Shown here: piece by piece, positions 16,677 through 25,507 of the stretch
Layout: each line of letters opens with the position of its first letter
Numbering within the stretch: position 1 is the first letter of the stretch
Assembly: GCF_013623835.1 (NCBI RefSeq)
Contig: NZ_JABKDE010000005.1
Coordinates: 248,001-312,000 of the forward strand
Length of the DNA: 64,000 nucleotides
DNA from: Brevibacterium oceani
GTDB lineage: Bacteria; Actinomycetota; Actinomycetes; Actinomycetales; Brevibacteriaceae
Direction of reading: 5' to 3'
Translations under genes and position numbers: made by a program
Notes under the pieces: model-generated
The model's database searches: none
What the model was told of the DNA's origin: nothing
What the model saw: only the letters and a program-made list of their open reading frames with translations

Positions 16677-16824
16677 CCCCGGCACTACGTTTCCAGGGGA
16701 CAACTGTGCCCGAAACGCCCTCCGCAGTGCCAGGCGCCAGCCGCGCACTCGGGCTCCACTTGGCTGCTCCGGGCCCCACTTGGCTCCCTCGAGCCGCATC
16801 CGGCTCGTCTGGGCCGCACTCCGC
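16677..16824. other. Convergent gap with degenerate direct repeats
   Basis: 148 bp between the endonuclease and nagA. A degenerate unit reading GGGC(T/C)CCACTTGGCT recurs at about 16750 and 16770, with looser copies (GGGCCGCACTCCGCT) to 16825. No clear terminator stem is visible. Confidence 0.4.
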
Positions 16825-18177
16825 TCACATCGCGCCGCCCTCGGGCGCAATCAGCCCGTTCCCGACCGTTTCTATTGAGTCGCGGTACCAGGTTCGCCGG
16901 ATGCGCATGTCCGTCTCCAAGAGCAGAAGGTCCGCCGGCATCCCCGGCATGAGAAGTTCGGGGCCAGACGCCAGGAGTTCGGTGCTGCCCTCTGCGAGCG
17001 ACATTCCCAACGCCTGCAACGGAACGAGGCTCGCGGCCCGCACGGCCTCGCTGGGGCTCAGCCCCACCTCGGCGACGGCGCGCCGGACGGCCCCGTCCAT
17101 CGTCAAGGTGGACCCGGCGATCGACCCGACCGATCCGTCCGCGGTCACGAGCCTGGCCACGGAATCCTCGACGACCACAGGCAGCGAACCGAGCATGTAC
17201 TCGCCGTCGCTCATCCCTGTCGCCGCCATCGCATCGGTGATGAGCGCGATGCGACCAGGCACCATCTCGTGCAGCACGCGCGCGACCGGGCCGACGACGT
17301 GGACGCCGTCGTTGATGAGCTCGAGAGTGACCTGCTCGTTCTCGACCGCGGCCAGGATCGGCCCCGGCGCCCGATGATGGATTCCGGGCATCGCGTTGAA
17401 TGCGTGCGTGAGGATGCTCGCGCCCGCCTCGAATCCCGCCGCCGTCAGCGCGTAGTCCGCTGCCGTGTGCCCGATGGCGACCCGCACCCCCGCCTCGGCG
17501 AACCGGGTGATCGCATCGAGCGCTCCAGGCAGTTCGGGGGCGATGGTGATCTGCGCGAGCGACCCATCTGCGGCCCCGAGGATCGCCTCGACTGCCTCGG
17601 GGGTGGGTGCGGTGAGCACCTCGGGAGCGTGCGCGCCCTTGAAATCCGGGGACAGGAACGGGCCTTCGGCGTGCAGGCCGAGGACACCCGTGTGGCTGCG
17701 CGCGAGTTCGGCGCCGCTGCTCAGCGATCGGCAGAGCCCGTCGATCGTGTCCGAGACATACGACAGCGCGAGCGCGCGGGTGCCGTGCTCGCGGTGGACG
17801 GCGAGGATCGTCTCGATCCCGTCGGCACCGTCCTCGGCGGCCGCGCCGCCGGCACCATGACAGTGGATGTCGACGAAGGCCGGGGACACGTATCCGCCCG
17901 CCGCGTCGATGACCTCGACCTCCGCCGAGGCGGCCGCGTCCTTCCAGCCGTCCCCGCGGCCGCGATCGACGATCGTTCCCTGACCGAACGCGATCCATGT
18001 GTCTGCGGGTGTGCTGGTGGGCGACTCGACCGCACCGTCGAGGATGTGCGCATCGTGGATGACCACCTCGGCGGGGGCGTCCGTACGACCTTTGATTCCC
18101 GCTTCGGCGGGGATGTGCACACGGCTCTCGGGTCCCGCCGCGATCGGTGCGTCCGTACGCTGTCCTGGCAGGGTCAT
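16825..18177 (-). CDS. nagA: N-acetylglucosamine/galactosamine-6-phosphate deacetylase
   Basis: A 450-residue amidohydrolase that removes acetate from N-acetylhexosamine 6-phosphate. Metal and catalytic landmarks are present: DIHCHGAGG, LHAEGPFLSPDFKGAH (Glu ligand), VAIGHTAAD, THAFNAM and ITDAMAATG (catalytic Asp). The C-terminal PADLLLLE and the barrel order are normal. About 35 N-terminal residues before EVVIHDAHIL look like a variable extension, so the start could lie slightly downstream. Last gene of the six-gene amino-sugar operon; its start overlaps the DeoR stop (ATGA). In this context it is equally an AgaA-type GalNAc-6-P deacetylase. Confidence 0.92.
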   Translation of the reverse strand: MTLPGQRTDAPIAAGPESRVHIPAEAGIKGRTDAPAEVVIHDAHILDGAVESPTSTPADTWIAFGQGTIVDRGRGDGWKDAAASAEVEVIDAAGGYVSPAFVDIHCHGAGGAAAEDGADGIETILAVHREHGTRALALSYVSDTIDGLCRSLSSGAELARSHTGVLGLHAEGPFLSPDFKGAHAPEVLTAPTPEAVEAILGAADGSLAQITIAPELPGALDAITRFAEAGVRVAIGHTAADYALTAAGFEAGASILTHAFNAMPGIHHRAPGPILAAVENEQVTLELINDGVHVVGPVARVLHEMVPGRIALITDAMAATGMSDGEYMLGSLPVVVEDSVARLVTADGSVGSIAGSTLTMDGAVRRAVAEVGLSPSEAVRAASLVPLQALGMSLAEGSTELLASGPELLMPGMPADLLLLETDMRIRRTWYRDSIETVGNGLIAPEGGAM

Positions 18178-18965
18178 CGGCTCTCACCCAGCGGTGCGAG
18201 TTCGACGTCATAACCGGCCGCGGTGAGTTCCTCTCGGTCATCATCGCCGAGGTGGTCATCGGTGATGATCGCTTCGAACACGTCGGTGCCCCCGACTGTG
18301 GCGAAGGCCTTCCGCCCGTACTTCGAGGAGTCCGCGACGACGACGGCATGGTCGGCGCGTTCGGCCATCAGCCGGTTGACGTACGCTTCGTCCTCATTGG
18401 CGGTCATCCCACCCGAGGCGGCGGACATGGCGTGGACTCCGACGAACGCGACGTCGAGCCAGATGCTGCGCAGCACACTGTCGACGAAGGAGCCGACGAG
18501 TTCGAAGCTCGAGGTGTTGATGACCCCACCGCAGACGATGACCTTGAGATTCGGATGGATGGCGAGCTTGTTGGCGATGTCGACGGCGTTCGTGACGATC
18601 GTGAGGTCGGCGAGCAGGTCATCACGCTGGCTGAGCGCATCGGCGACCATGAACGTCGTGGTGCCGCCCGACAGGCCGACGATCGATCCGGGGGTGATGC
18701 GGTCGACGGCGGCTCGTGCGATCGCAGCCTTCGCCTCGGTCGCGGCGGCTTCCTTGTAGCGCAGGGACAGTTCGTAGTCGACGGAACGGCGGGTGGCCCC
18801 GCCGTGAGTGCGTTCGACGAGGCGGCGCTGCTCGAGCAGGTCGAGATCGCGGCGGATCGTGGCCACGGAGACCTCGAGTTCGTGGCTGAGGGCCTCGACC
18901 CCGACCGTGCCCTCGTGGTCGAGTTTCGACAGGATCGCGTCGAGTCGATCTTCACGCGTGCTCAT
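18174..18965 (-). CDS. DeoR/GlpR-family repressor of the amino-sugar operon
   Basis: A 263-residue regulator. The N-terminal winged helix (EALSHELEVSVATIRRDLDLLEQRRLVERTHGGA, residues about 22-57) is the DeoR signature. The rest is the sugar-phosphate-sensing DeoR C-terminal domain: GLSGGTTTFMVADAL, VTNAVDIANKLA, VIVCGGVIN and VADSSKYGRKAFATVG. In AgaR/GlpR relatives this domain binds a sugar phosphate that releases DNA. It lies inside the operon between aldolase and nagA, so autoregulation is likely. The candidate operator is upstream of the SIS gene. Confidence 0.9.
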   Translation of the reverse strand: MSTREDRLDAILSKLDHEGTVGVEALSHELEVSVATIRRDLDLLEQRRLVERTHGGATRRSVDYELSLRYKEAAATEAKAAIARAAVDRITPGSIVGLSGGTTTFMVADALSQRDDLLADLTIVTNAVDIANKLAIHPNLKVIVCGGVINTSSFELVGSFVDSVLRSIWLDVAFVGVHAMSAASGGMTANEDEAYVNRLMAERADHAVVVADSSKYGRKAFATVGGTDVFEAIITDDHLGDDDREELTAAGYDVELAPLGESR

Positions 18966-19007
18966 AGGCCAACTTTCCGTCGTGGGCCGGAATTTGGCAA
19001 ACGCGGC

Positions 19008-19982
19008 TCATGCTCCGGTCCCACCGCTCGGCGAACGGCGCACCTGATCGTCGGCTCCTCCGGCAGCCCCGCCCTCCTGTCCGGCAGCGCCACCGCCGGA
19101 CAGGAGGGTGATGAGGCGGGCCACCTCGGCGGCGAAGGCCTCCCGGGCCGGGCCGAGGTACTTTCGGGAGTCCACGAGCGCCGGGTCGGTGTCGAGGATT
19201 CCGCGCAGCCGTTCGGTGAAGACCCTGTTGAGGTGGGTGGAGATGTTGATCTTGCGCATCCCGGCGGCGACGGCGCGGACGATCTCGTCATCGGGGACCC
19301 CGGAGGAACCGTGCAGAACCAGGGGCACGGGCAGTGTCTCTGCGAGGACCGCGATGAGGTCGAGGTCGAGGCGGCTGGTGCGCTCCACCATCGCATGGGA
19401 GCTGCCGACGGCGACGGCGAGCGCGTCGACGCCGGTTGCGGCCACGAAGTCCGCGGCCTCGGTCGGGTCGGTGCGCACCCCGGGCGAATGGGCGCCGTCC
19501 TTGCCGCCGATCTCGCCGAGTTCGGCCTCGACGGCGGCTCCGCTGGCATGGGCGCGGCGGACCGCCTCGGCGGTGGTGGCGACATTCGCATCGAAGTCGA
19601 GGTGGGCACCGTCGTACATCACGGAGTCGAAGCCGAGGTCGATTGCCTCGGCGACGAGTTCGGGGTCCGTGGCGTGGTCGAGGTGCACGGCGATCGGGAC
19701 GTTTGCGGACTCAGCGATGCTCAGTGTTGCACGGGCGATCGGGGCCAGTCGGCCGTGGTACTTCACGCAGTTCTCGGAGATCTGCATGATCGTCGGGCGA
19801 CCTGCCGCCTCGGCGCCGGCGGCGATCCCTTCGGCGGATTCGATGTGGATGACATTGAAGGCACCGACCGCGCAGGGACCGGCGAGCGCCGCTGGGGCTG
19901 CCGGTGACGCGGCGGCGGAAGCCGAGGTCGGCGGAGGGGTGACGCCATCGTGCAGAAGGTCGATCGTGGCGGCTTTCGTCAT
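19008..19982 (-). CDS. Class II ketose-bisphosphate aldolase (GatY/KbaY type)
   Basis: A 324-residue zinc aldolase that splits tagatose- or fructose-1,6-bisphosphate into dihydroxyacetone phosphate and glyceraldehyde 3-phosphate. Seen are VHLDHATD (H100, catalytic D102, Zn ligand H103), SVMYDGAHLDF, VEAELGEIGG, GVDALAVAVGSSHAM, LVLHGSSGVPDDEI and KINISTHLN. Residues 15-37 are an Ala/Pro/Ser-rich insertion absent from typical members, and a Gly/Ala-rich tail follows residue 295. ATG 19982 lies 4 nt after the PfkB kinase stop. Operon position directly after a PfkB kinase points to tagatose-1,6-bisphosphate as substrate, by inference. Confidence 0.9.
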   Translation of the reverse strand: MTKAATIDLLHDGVTPPPTSASAAASPAAPAALAGPCAVGAFNVIHIESAEGIAAGAEAAGRPTIMQISENCVKYHGRLAPIARATLSIAESANVPIAVHLDHATDPELVAEAIDLGFDSVMYDGAHLDFDANVATTAEAVRRAHASGAAVEAELGEIGGKDGAHSPGVRTDPTEAADFVAATGVDALAVAVGSSHAMVERTSRLDLDLIAVLAETLPVPLVLHGSSGVPDDEIVRAVAAGMRKINISTHLNRVFTERLRGILDTDPALVDSRKYLGPAREAFAAEVARLITLLSGGGAAGQEGGAAGGADDQVRRSPSGGTGA

Positions 19983-19986
19983 GGTC

Positions 19987-21315
19987 TCATTCTCCGGGAT
20001 TGTCGGCGGGTGAGGGGTGGTCGGCGGGTGCGGGGTGGGTGGTCGGTGCCTGGCGCTCCTCTGGGGCCGACGAAGGCGGCTCGGCGGGTGCCATGATCTG
20101 CACGCGATCGCGCAGAGCCCTCCAGCTCCCGTGGATAGCACCGGCTTGGGGCATGAGCACCGCGGAGGCCGAGATCGCGACAGCATCGGTGAGGATCGAC
20201 TCGACCTCGGCATCGGTGAGGCTCGCATCAGCGCTGTTGAGGCTCACGGCTGAATCGTCGAGGCTCGCGTCGGCGGCCCGAGACGCCGCAGAATCGTCGG
20301 TGCAAGTGGCTTCCCGCGACTGTGAGCCAGTGCCCTCGGCCAGGCGGCTGAGCAGTGCCGCCACCACGGCGTCGCCGGCACCCGTCGGATTCCCCTGCAC
20401 CGGCTGGTCGAGTTTCGCCGCCGACCGCGGCCCCGACCGGTCGATGAGCGTCAGCCCCGCTTCACCTCGAGAGGCAAGCACGGCTCCCGCCCCCGCCGCG
20501 ATGAGGGCACTGGCGCTCCTGACCTGGAAGGCCGGGGTCATGCTCTGAGAACTGTCGTCGACGAAACCGTCCGCGGCCTGTGCATCCACGCGCGTCTGGT
20601 CGCTGCCCGTGGGCGTTGCGTCGGCTGCGGCGAGTTCGGCGAGTTCGGCGAGTTCCTCAGTGTTGGGTTTGAGCCAGTCGGCTCCGGCCTTCGCCGCTGT
20701 GATCAGTGCCGGCCCCGAGGTGTCGACGACGACGGAGACCCCGGAGGCATGCGCAGCGGCGACGATACGATCGACGAACCCCTCCGGCAGATCCACGGGA
20801 GTCGAACCCGAGATCGCCAGCGCCCTCACCTGCGGTTCGACGAGTCGTGAGCGCAGCTTCTCTTCGATCTGCTCCCACACCTCGACCGGGTGTTCGGAGG
20901 CGCGTTCGTTGAACAGGGTGGCGCGACCGGAGGACTCGACGAGTGCGTAGCTGCGGCGCAGTCGCGCCGGAGTCGGCGTCAGATCCCACACCAAGTCGTC
21001 GGTCGGGCCGACGGCCTCCGGCCAGTCCGTGGTATTCACCGGACCCTGCACATAGACGGACCAATCGAGCGCGGAGAGGACTTGCGCGACGTTGATCCCT
21101 TTCCCGCCGAGGCGGCCGCCGGCCTGCGCGACCCGATGCGAGGTTCCGAGATCGATTGCGTCCACATCGATGGTGAGGTCGCGGGCAGGGCTGAGCGTGA
21201 GGGTGACGACTTGCGGTGCACGGCTCGTCTCTCTGCCGGTCATCGAGCCGCACTCACGCTCGTACCGGTTGCCGTCGCGGCCGGCACCGGACGCATCCGC
21301 CGCCCCGCCGGTCAT
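19987..21315 (-). CDS. PfkB-family sugar-phosphate kinase (tagatose-6-P/1-phosphofructokinase type)
   Basis: A 442-residue ribokinase-fold kinase. It has the tagatose-6-P/fructose-1-P kinase opening VVTLTLSPARDLTIDVDAI, GGRLGGKGINVAQVL, DWLKPNTEELAELAE, and the anion-hole/catalytic motif NPTGAGDAVVAALL. An unusual insertion of about 45 Ser/Ala/Asp-rich residues (SREATCTDDSAASRAADASL and on) follows the catalytic motif, and the C-terminus is Pro/Ala-rich. Both seem to be disordered expansions. I take ATG 21315, which overlaps the ROK stop (ATGA) and has AGGGG upstream. ATG 21243 is the alternative and would remove 24 residues. Role: phosphorylates the ketose 6-phosphate ahead of the aldolase. 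Confidence 0.87.
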   Translation of the reverse strand: MTGGAADASGAGRDGNRYERECGSMTGRETSRAPQVVTLTLSPARDLTIDVDAIDLGTSHRVAQAGGRLGGKGINVAQVLSALDWSVYVQGPVNTTDWPEAVGPTDDLVWDLTPTPARLRRSYALVESSGRATLFNERASEHPVEVWEQIEEKLRSRLVEPQVRALAISGSTPVDLPEGFVDRIVAAAHASGVSVVVDTSGPALITAAKAGADWLKPNTEELAELAELAAADATPTGSDQTRVDAQAADGFVDDSSQSMTPAFQVRSASALIAAGAGAVLASRGEAGLTLIDRSGPRSAAKLDQPVQGNPTGAGDAVVAALLSRLAEGTGSQSREATCTDDSAASRAADASLDDSAVSLNSADASLTDAEVESILTDAVAISASAVLMPQAGAIHGSWRALRDRVQIMAPAEPPSSAPEERQAPTTHPAPADHPSPADNPGE

Positions 21316-22397
21316 CGTTGTCCCCTGGTGAGTTGACCGGCCCTGGTGAGCTGACCGGTCCTGGTGAGCAGGCCGGCGCCGATGAGTCCGGCGACCGAAC
21401 CGAGCCCGGCCGTGTGGATCTCCGGTTCGCGGTGGAATCTCAGCCGAGTGCGCATCGCGGCGGTCACTGCGGGAATGAGTTCAGAGGCACCGCTCAGACC
21501 TCCCCCGAGGACGATCGCCGAGGGAGCGGTGATCGTCACGAGCTGGGCACACATGGCGCCGAGGGCATCGGCCGCCTCGGCGAACACCTCAGCAGCGACC
21601 GCGTCGCCCGAGCGCATCGCCTCGAGCACCTCCCGCGCCCCGCCGGCGTCCCGACCGCTGCGCTCCGCGTACCGACGGGCGATCGCGGCCGCCGAAGCGA
21701 TGAGCTCGACGGGCCCCTTGAACCGCCCTTCGGCGATGTCGACAGCGACCTCGAGGAAGCCCAGCTCACCGGCATATCCCCCGGACGAGACCATCCGGCC
21801 CTCGACCTGCATGGCACCGGCGATGCCCGTGCCGATGGTGACGAGTGCGGCATCGGCGGGCATCGATGCCGCGAACTCGAACTCCGCCCGACCGGCCGCG
21901 CGCACATCATGGCCGAAGACGACCTCACAGCCGAGCGACCGAGCGAGCAGATCCGCCATGGGTACATCCCGCCAGCCGAGGTTCGCCGAGTACACCGCGG
22001 TCCCCGTCGCCTCTTCGACGATGCCCGGCACGACCACGGCCGCCGTCGCGACCGGCAGTTCGGGGTGCGCTTCCGCGAGGTCATCGCGCAGTGCCACGAC
22101 CGCGTCGACGATCGCCTCTTCCGGAGCGTGCACATCGGCAGTCCCCTCCGGGGCGCGCCCACCGGCAGTCCCCTCCGAGTCAGGCACGGGAGCGGACCCA
22201 GCGATGGCGGGCTCAGGTGCGACCCCCGCCGAGGCGGCTGCAGGCGTGGATGCGGTGCGGGCATCGACGAGGGCGCCGTCCGAGTCGAACAGCCCCGCCT
22301 TGAGCCCCGTACCGCCGACGTCAACGGCCAGGGCAACGGGGCCGAGACCGAGGCTGAGAGCTCCGGCCACGTCCAGGATCTCGGTGCGGGTGGTCAT
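21312..22397 (-). CDS. ROK-family sugar kinase
   Basis: A 361-residue ROK/ASKHA-fold kinase. Phosphate-1 loop is ALAVDVGGTGLKAGLFDSDG. The mid-region has TIGTGIAGAMQVEG and SSGGYAGELGF, and VLGGGLSGASELI sits near the C-terminus. The ROK zinc-binding motif (HxxCxCGxxGCxE) that normally follows AGELGH is missing; the sequence runs LEVAVDIAEGRFKG instead. A Pro/Ala insertion (about 50-85) carries the near-repeat EGTAGGRAPEGTADVHAPE. The C-terminus is a tandem repeat TRTGQLTRAGQLTRGQR encoded by 18-bp DNA repeats. It probably phosphorylates an incoming free amino sugar. Coupled by ATGA on both sides. Confidence 0.85.
   Translation of the reverse strand: MTTRTEILDVAGALSLGLGPVALAVDVGGTGLKAGLFDSDGALVDARTASTPAAASAGVAPEPAIAGSAPVPDSEGTAGGRAPEGTADVHAPEEAIVDAVVALRDDLAEAHPELPVATAAVVVPGIVEEATGTAVYSANLGWRDVPMADLLARSLGCEVVFGHDVRAAGRAEFEFAASMPADAALVTIGTGIAGAMQVEGRMVSSGGYAGELGFLEVAVDIAEGRFKGPVELIASAAAIARRYAERSGRDAGGAREVLEAMRSGDAVAAEVFAEAADALGAMCAQLVTITAPSAIVLGGGLSGASELIPAVTAAMRTRLRFHREPEIHTAGLGSVAGLIGAGLLTRTGQLTRAGQLTRGQR
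21323..21374. repeat. 18-bp tandem repeats at the ROK kinase 3' end
   Basis: CCCTGGTGAG(T/C)TGACCGG is repeated at 21323-21340 and 21341-21358 with a partial third copy. In frame it gives the C-terminal TGQLTR hexapeptide repeat of the ROK kinase. The first copy includes the AGGGG ribosome site of the PfkB gene on the minus strand. Confidence 0.8.
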
Positions 22398-23323
22398 CCC
22401 TCGAGGACGACCGAGCGGGTCAGTGACCTGGGATTGTCCGGGTCGACGCCGAGGCGGCGAGCGCGCATGAGCGCCACCGCGTGGAGACGGACGAGATCGG
22501 CCAGGGGATCCCGGTCGGCCTGTTCGAAGCGAGCTCCGGTGGCCTCGACCTGAGCGGCGAGCCCCTCCGGCGCTCGGCCGAACTGCCAGCTCACCCGCCC
22601 CGGAGCGGCGATCGCAATCGGTCCGTGCCGATACTCCATGGACGAATAGGACTCCGTCCAGGCCCGAGCGGATTCGCGCAGCTTGAGCGCCGCCTCGTTC
22701 GCCAACCCCCAGGTCCACCCCATACCGAGGAAGCTGTACTGCTCGGCGGTGAGGAGCCCGTCGTCGATGAGCGTCTCATCGGCCGTCGTGAAGTCGGCGT
22801 CGATTCCGTCGAGCACGGTCCGGGCATCGGCGATGGCCGCCTCGAGCTCGGCGTCCTGGCCGAGCCACGACCGCATCGCCACGATCGCCGAGGTGCCGAA
22901 GCGGGTCTGGACGACCGAGCGCTCATCGGCGAAGTCGAGCTCGACGACATGGCTCGAGGCCGCGCCGATCGGAGAGTCCGCCACCCCGAGCACCGAGGTC
23001 ACCGGCGTCGAACCGGCGAGCTGTTCGAGGGCGGCCGCCACCTCGGTGGTGGTGCCGGACCGGGAGATCGCGACGATGCGGTCATAGCGGCGCCCGGTGG
23101 GGAATTCGCTGGCCGTGAAGGCGTCCGTCTCCCCCTTGCCGAGGCTCTCACGCAGGGACGCGAAGACCTGCGCCCCGAACCACGAGGTGCCGCAGCCGAT
23201 GACCGCGATCCGTTCCCCGTCCTGCGGCAGCGCCGAGGTTGCCGCCGGCGTCTCGAGGACGCGCTGCCAGATGTCGGGCTGACTGCGCAGCTCCGATTCC
23301 ATGAACCGGCCGAGCTCGGACAT
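22394..23323 (-). CDS. SIS-domain aminosugar-6-phosphate deaminase/isomerase (AgaS-like)
   Basis: A 309-residue double-SIS protein related to AgaS and the isomerase half of GlmS. Motifs are VIGCGTSWFGAQVFAS (sugar-phosphate loop), AISRSGTTTEV, and the C-terminal ANEAALKLRESARAWTESYSSMEYRHGP that supplies the catalytic Glu/His region. There is no glutaminase domain, so it should release ammonia from hexosamine 6-phosphate rather than form it. ATG 23323 has CAGGAG 8 nt upstream, which decides it over TTG 23326. First gene of the operon; its stop overlaps the ROK start (ATGA). Confidence 0.87.
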   Translation of the reverse strand: MSELGRFMESELRSQPDIWQRVLETPAATSALPQDGERIAVIGCGTSWFGAQVFASLRESLGKGETDAFTASEFPTGRRYDRIVAISRSGTTTEVAAALEQLAGSTPVTSVLGVADSPIGAASSHVVELDFADERSVVQTRFGTSAIVAMRSWLGQDAELEAAIADARTVLDGIDADFTTADETLIDDGLLTAEQYSFLGMGWTWGLANEAALKLRESARAWTESYSSMEYRHGPIAIAAPGRVSWQFGRAPEGLAAQVEATGARFEQADRDPLADLVRLHAVALMRARRLGVDPDNPRSLTRSVVLEG

Positions 23324-23466
23324 CAATCACACTCCTGATCGAAACTTTCACTAATCAATCACAATAATGACACATTTCCCGCCTCAGCGATAGATAATCT
23401 GTGCGATCTGTCGGCAAGTCGATCATTCCCATGAACGTTCAGCACTGATTCCGTTCATGCTGATGC
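23324..23466 (-). promoter_or_regulatory. Promoter/operator region of the amino-sugar operon
   Basis: 143 bp, AT-rich from 23335 to 23400. CGAAACTTTC (23340-23349) contains GAAA/TTTC half-sites like those bound by DeoR-family repressors. TGATTGATTAGTG, read on the minus strand, lies next to it. A TTATCT-like -10 may lie near 23393. These are suggestions only; the right end runs into the S9 peptidase stop with no clear terminator. Confidence 0.35.
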
Positions 23467-25482
23467 TCAACCCAGGGTGCGGACACGGTTCGCCTCGATC
23501 CCGAGCACATGCGCATCGAGGAAGGCCAGCACGGTGCGGTACCAGACCTCGGCATTGCCGCGACCGAGGATCCAGTGCCCTTCGTCCGGGTAGTAGAGGA
23601 ACCGGTGCTGTGTGTCTCCGTCGGCGTCGAGCGGGGTCTTCGCCTGCGTGAGCAGATCCAGCCACAGCTCCTGCCCCTGCCCGATCGGCACCCGATAGTC
23701 CTTGTCTCCGTGGATGACGAGCATGGGGACTTCGATCTCGCCGGCGAAGAGGTGCGGAGAATATTCCGCCGCCTGCTCGCGCATCGCCTGGTCCCAGGAC
23801 GAGTTGTCCGTGGTCCGGCCCATCGAGGTGGTGTTCCACAGGGAGGCATGGGTGACGATGCATCTGAACCTGCTGCCCGTATGTCCCGCGATCCAGTTCG
23901 CCATGTACCCGCCGTATGAACCGCCGGCCAGGGCGATGCGCTCATCGTCGATGTCCGCCCGCTGCCCGGCCGCCTCAGTGAGCGTCATGATGTCGGTGAA
24001 GGGAGTGCCGCCCAGCTGCTGCTGACCGCGGTCGATCATCGCCTGGCCGTACCCGGTCGAGATCGCCGGATCCGGCAGCAGCACGGCATAGCCGGCAGCG
24101 GCGAAGGGACAGGGATTCCACCGGTAGGTCCACGCGTTCCATGACCCCCAGGGTCCGCCGTGGGCGAAGACGACGAGCGGGTGCGGCCCCTGCCCTTCCG
24201 GCAGGACCAGCCATGCACGGATCGGGGTTCCGTCCTCGGCGCGGACCTCCACCTCGGTGAGGGTTCCCTCCTCGTCGAGGACGGTCGCCGGGTTCGCGAG
24301 TTCGCTGATGACGCCGGTCTCGAGGTCGATCGAGACCGGCAGGGGCGCGACATCGATCGCTGAGGCGGTCGCCACGACCGTGTCCCCGCGCAGTGCGAGT
24401 CCCGAGAACGCATACTTCTGGTCGACGCCTCCGACGAGGCGCCTCGGCTCGGCATCGTCGAGTCCGCCGATGAAGACGCTGCCGCGTCCGTGATCGTCGG
24501 CCGTGGCCACGATCGTCGAATCATCGACCCAGATCGGGGAGAACCAGAAGTCTGCGTCGGGCCACACCGGTTCCAGCTCGGCCGTTTCGAGATCGAGGAC
24601 CATGAGCTCGACCGCGAGGTTGGTCCGAGGAGTCCAGAACTGTTGGCGACTGACCAGTGCTTTCGTCCCGTCGGGGCTGATGGCTTCGATGCCGAACCCG
24701 TGGTCGGCGGCCGGTTTCGTCAGCCGGTGCAGTTCGGGTTCGCCTTCGAGGTCGACGCGCCAGATCTCGCTGGCTTCGAGCTGGCCGGGGATCGGCTTCT
24801 CCAGTTCGACGAGGACGAACCGTGCTTCGTCGTCGACGGCCCAGTCGACGAGCCGTCCGCTCGGCAGCGACAGGTAGCGGAAGTCGAGGCCGGCAGGAAC
24901 GCTCAGTTCGTCGGTGACCTCGGGGAAGTCGGCGCCGGACTGGTCGAGCTTCGCCACGGCCAAGGTCTGTCTGCCCGGCCCCAGGTCGTGGTCCCACCGG
25001 CGGACGGGGAATCCGGTGTGGAGGATGCCGCTGACCTTAGCCTCGCTGCGTTCGGTGCTGAATTCCTGGTGGTCGGACTCATCGGCGGCCCAGGTGTGGA
25101 CGGGGAATTCGACGATGAGGGTCTCGCCCTTGATCTCGATGCGAGAGAATCCGCCCTCGTGGTCGGCGAGTTTGCGGGCCTCGCCGGTGTCCGGCAGCGC
25201 CCAGAGGCTCGAGCTCTCGGCGTCTTTGCCGTCCTCGCCCTTCCGCTTCGAGGCGAAGACGATCGTCCCGTCGTCGCTCAGCGCGGTCGGCCCGATCGAC
25301 TGGGCACCGCGAGTGAGGCGGCGGGCCTCTTCGCCGCCGATGTCGGCGAGGTGGGTGAGGGAGGTGCTGCCTTCGGAGTCGAGGAATGAGTAACTGGCGA
25401 TGACGCGGCCGTTCTGGTTCGTCAGGAGACCTTGCAGGCGGCGGGCGTCGAGGAGTCTGGTCACAGCGTCGTGGGTCGTCAT
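23467..25482 (-). CDS. S9-family prolyl-oligopeptidase-type serine peptidase
   Basis: A 671-residue peptidase: an N-terminal beta-propeller (about 1-400) and a C-terminal alpha/beta hydrolase domain. The triad is S522 in GGSYGGYM, D595 in HGDKDYRVP and H636 in DEGHW. VFAHGGPWGSW is the oxyanion strand. This is the acylaminoacyl-peptidase/dipeptidyl-peptidase branch, cleaving short peptides. No signal peptide is seen, so it is cytoplasmic. ATG 25482 has an acceptable upstream sequence. It stands 25 bp downstream of the lipoprotein gene in the same direction, so read-through from the Mrp/two-component operon is possible. Confidence 0.9.
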   Translation of the reverse strand: MTTHDAVTRLLDARRLQGLLTNQNGRVIASYSFLDSEGSTSLTHLADIGGEEARRLTRGAQSIGPTALSDDGTIVFASKRKGEDGKDAESSSLWALPDTGEARKLADHEGGFSRIEIKGETLIVEFPVHTWAADESDHQEFSTERSEAKVSGILHTGFPVRRWDHDLGPGRQTLAVAKLDQSGADFPEVTDELSVPAGLDFRYLSLPSGRLVDWAVDDEARFVLVELEKPIPGQLEASEIWRVDLEGEPELHRLTKPAADHGFGIEAISPDGTKALVSRQQFWTPRTNLAVELMVLDLETAELEPVWPDADFWFSPIWVDDSTIVATADDHGRGSVFIGGLDDAEPRRLVGGVDQKYAFSGLALRGDTVVATASAIDVAPLPVSIDLETGVISELANPATVLDEEGTLTEVEVRAEDGTPIRAWLVLPEGQGPHPLVVFAHGGPWGSWNAWTYRWNPCPFAAAGYAVLLPDPAISTGYGQAMIDRGQQQLGGTPFTDIMTLTEAAGQRADIDDERIALAGGSYGGYMANWIAGHTGSRFRCIVTHASLWNTTSMGRTTDNSSWDQAMREQAAEYSPHLFAGEIEVPMLVIHGDKDYRVPIGQGQELWLDLLTQAKTPLDADGDTQHRFLYYPDEGHWILGRGNAEVWYRTVLAFLDAHVLGIEANRVRTLG

Positions 25483-25507
25483 CGTCCCATCCTAATTCGC
25501 CGGTCGA

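Noticed and set aside
16685-18349. Long Arg/His-rich open frame on the minus strand opposite the nagA frame
   Set aside because: Translation is Arg/Gly/His low complexity with no family motif. It is a GC-driven shadow of nagA and the DeoR gene.
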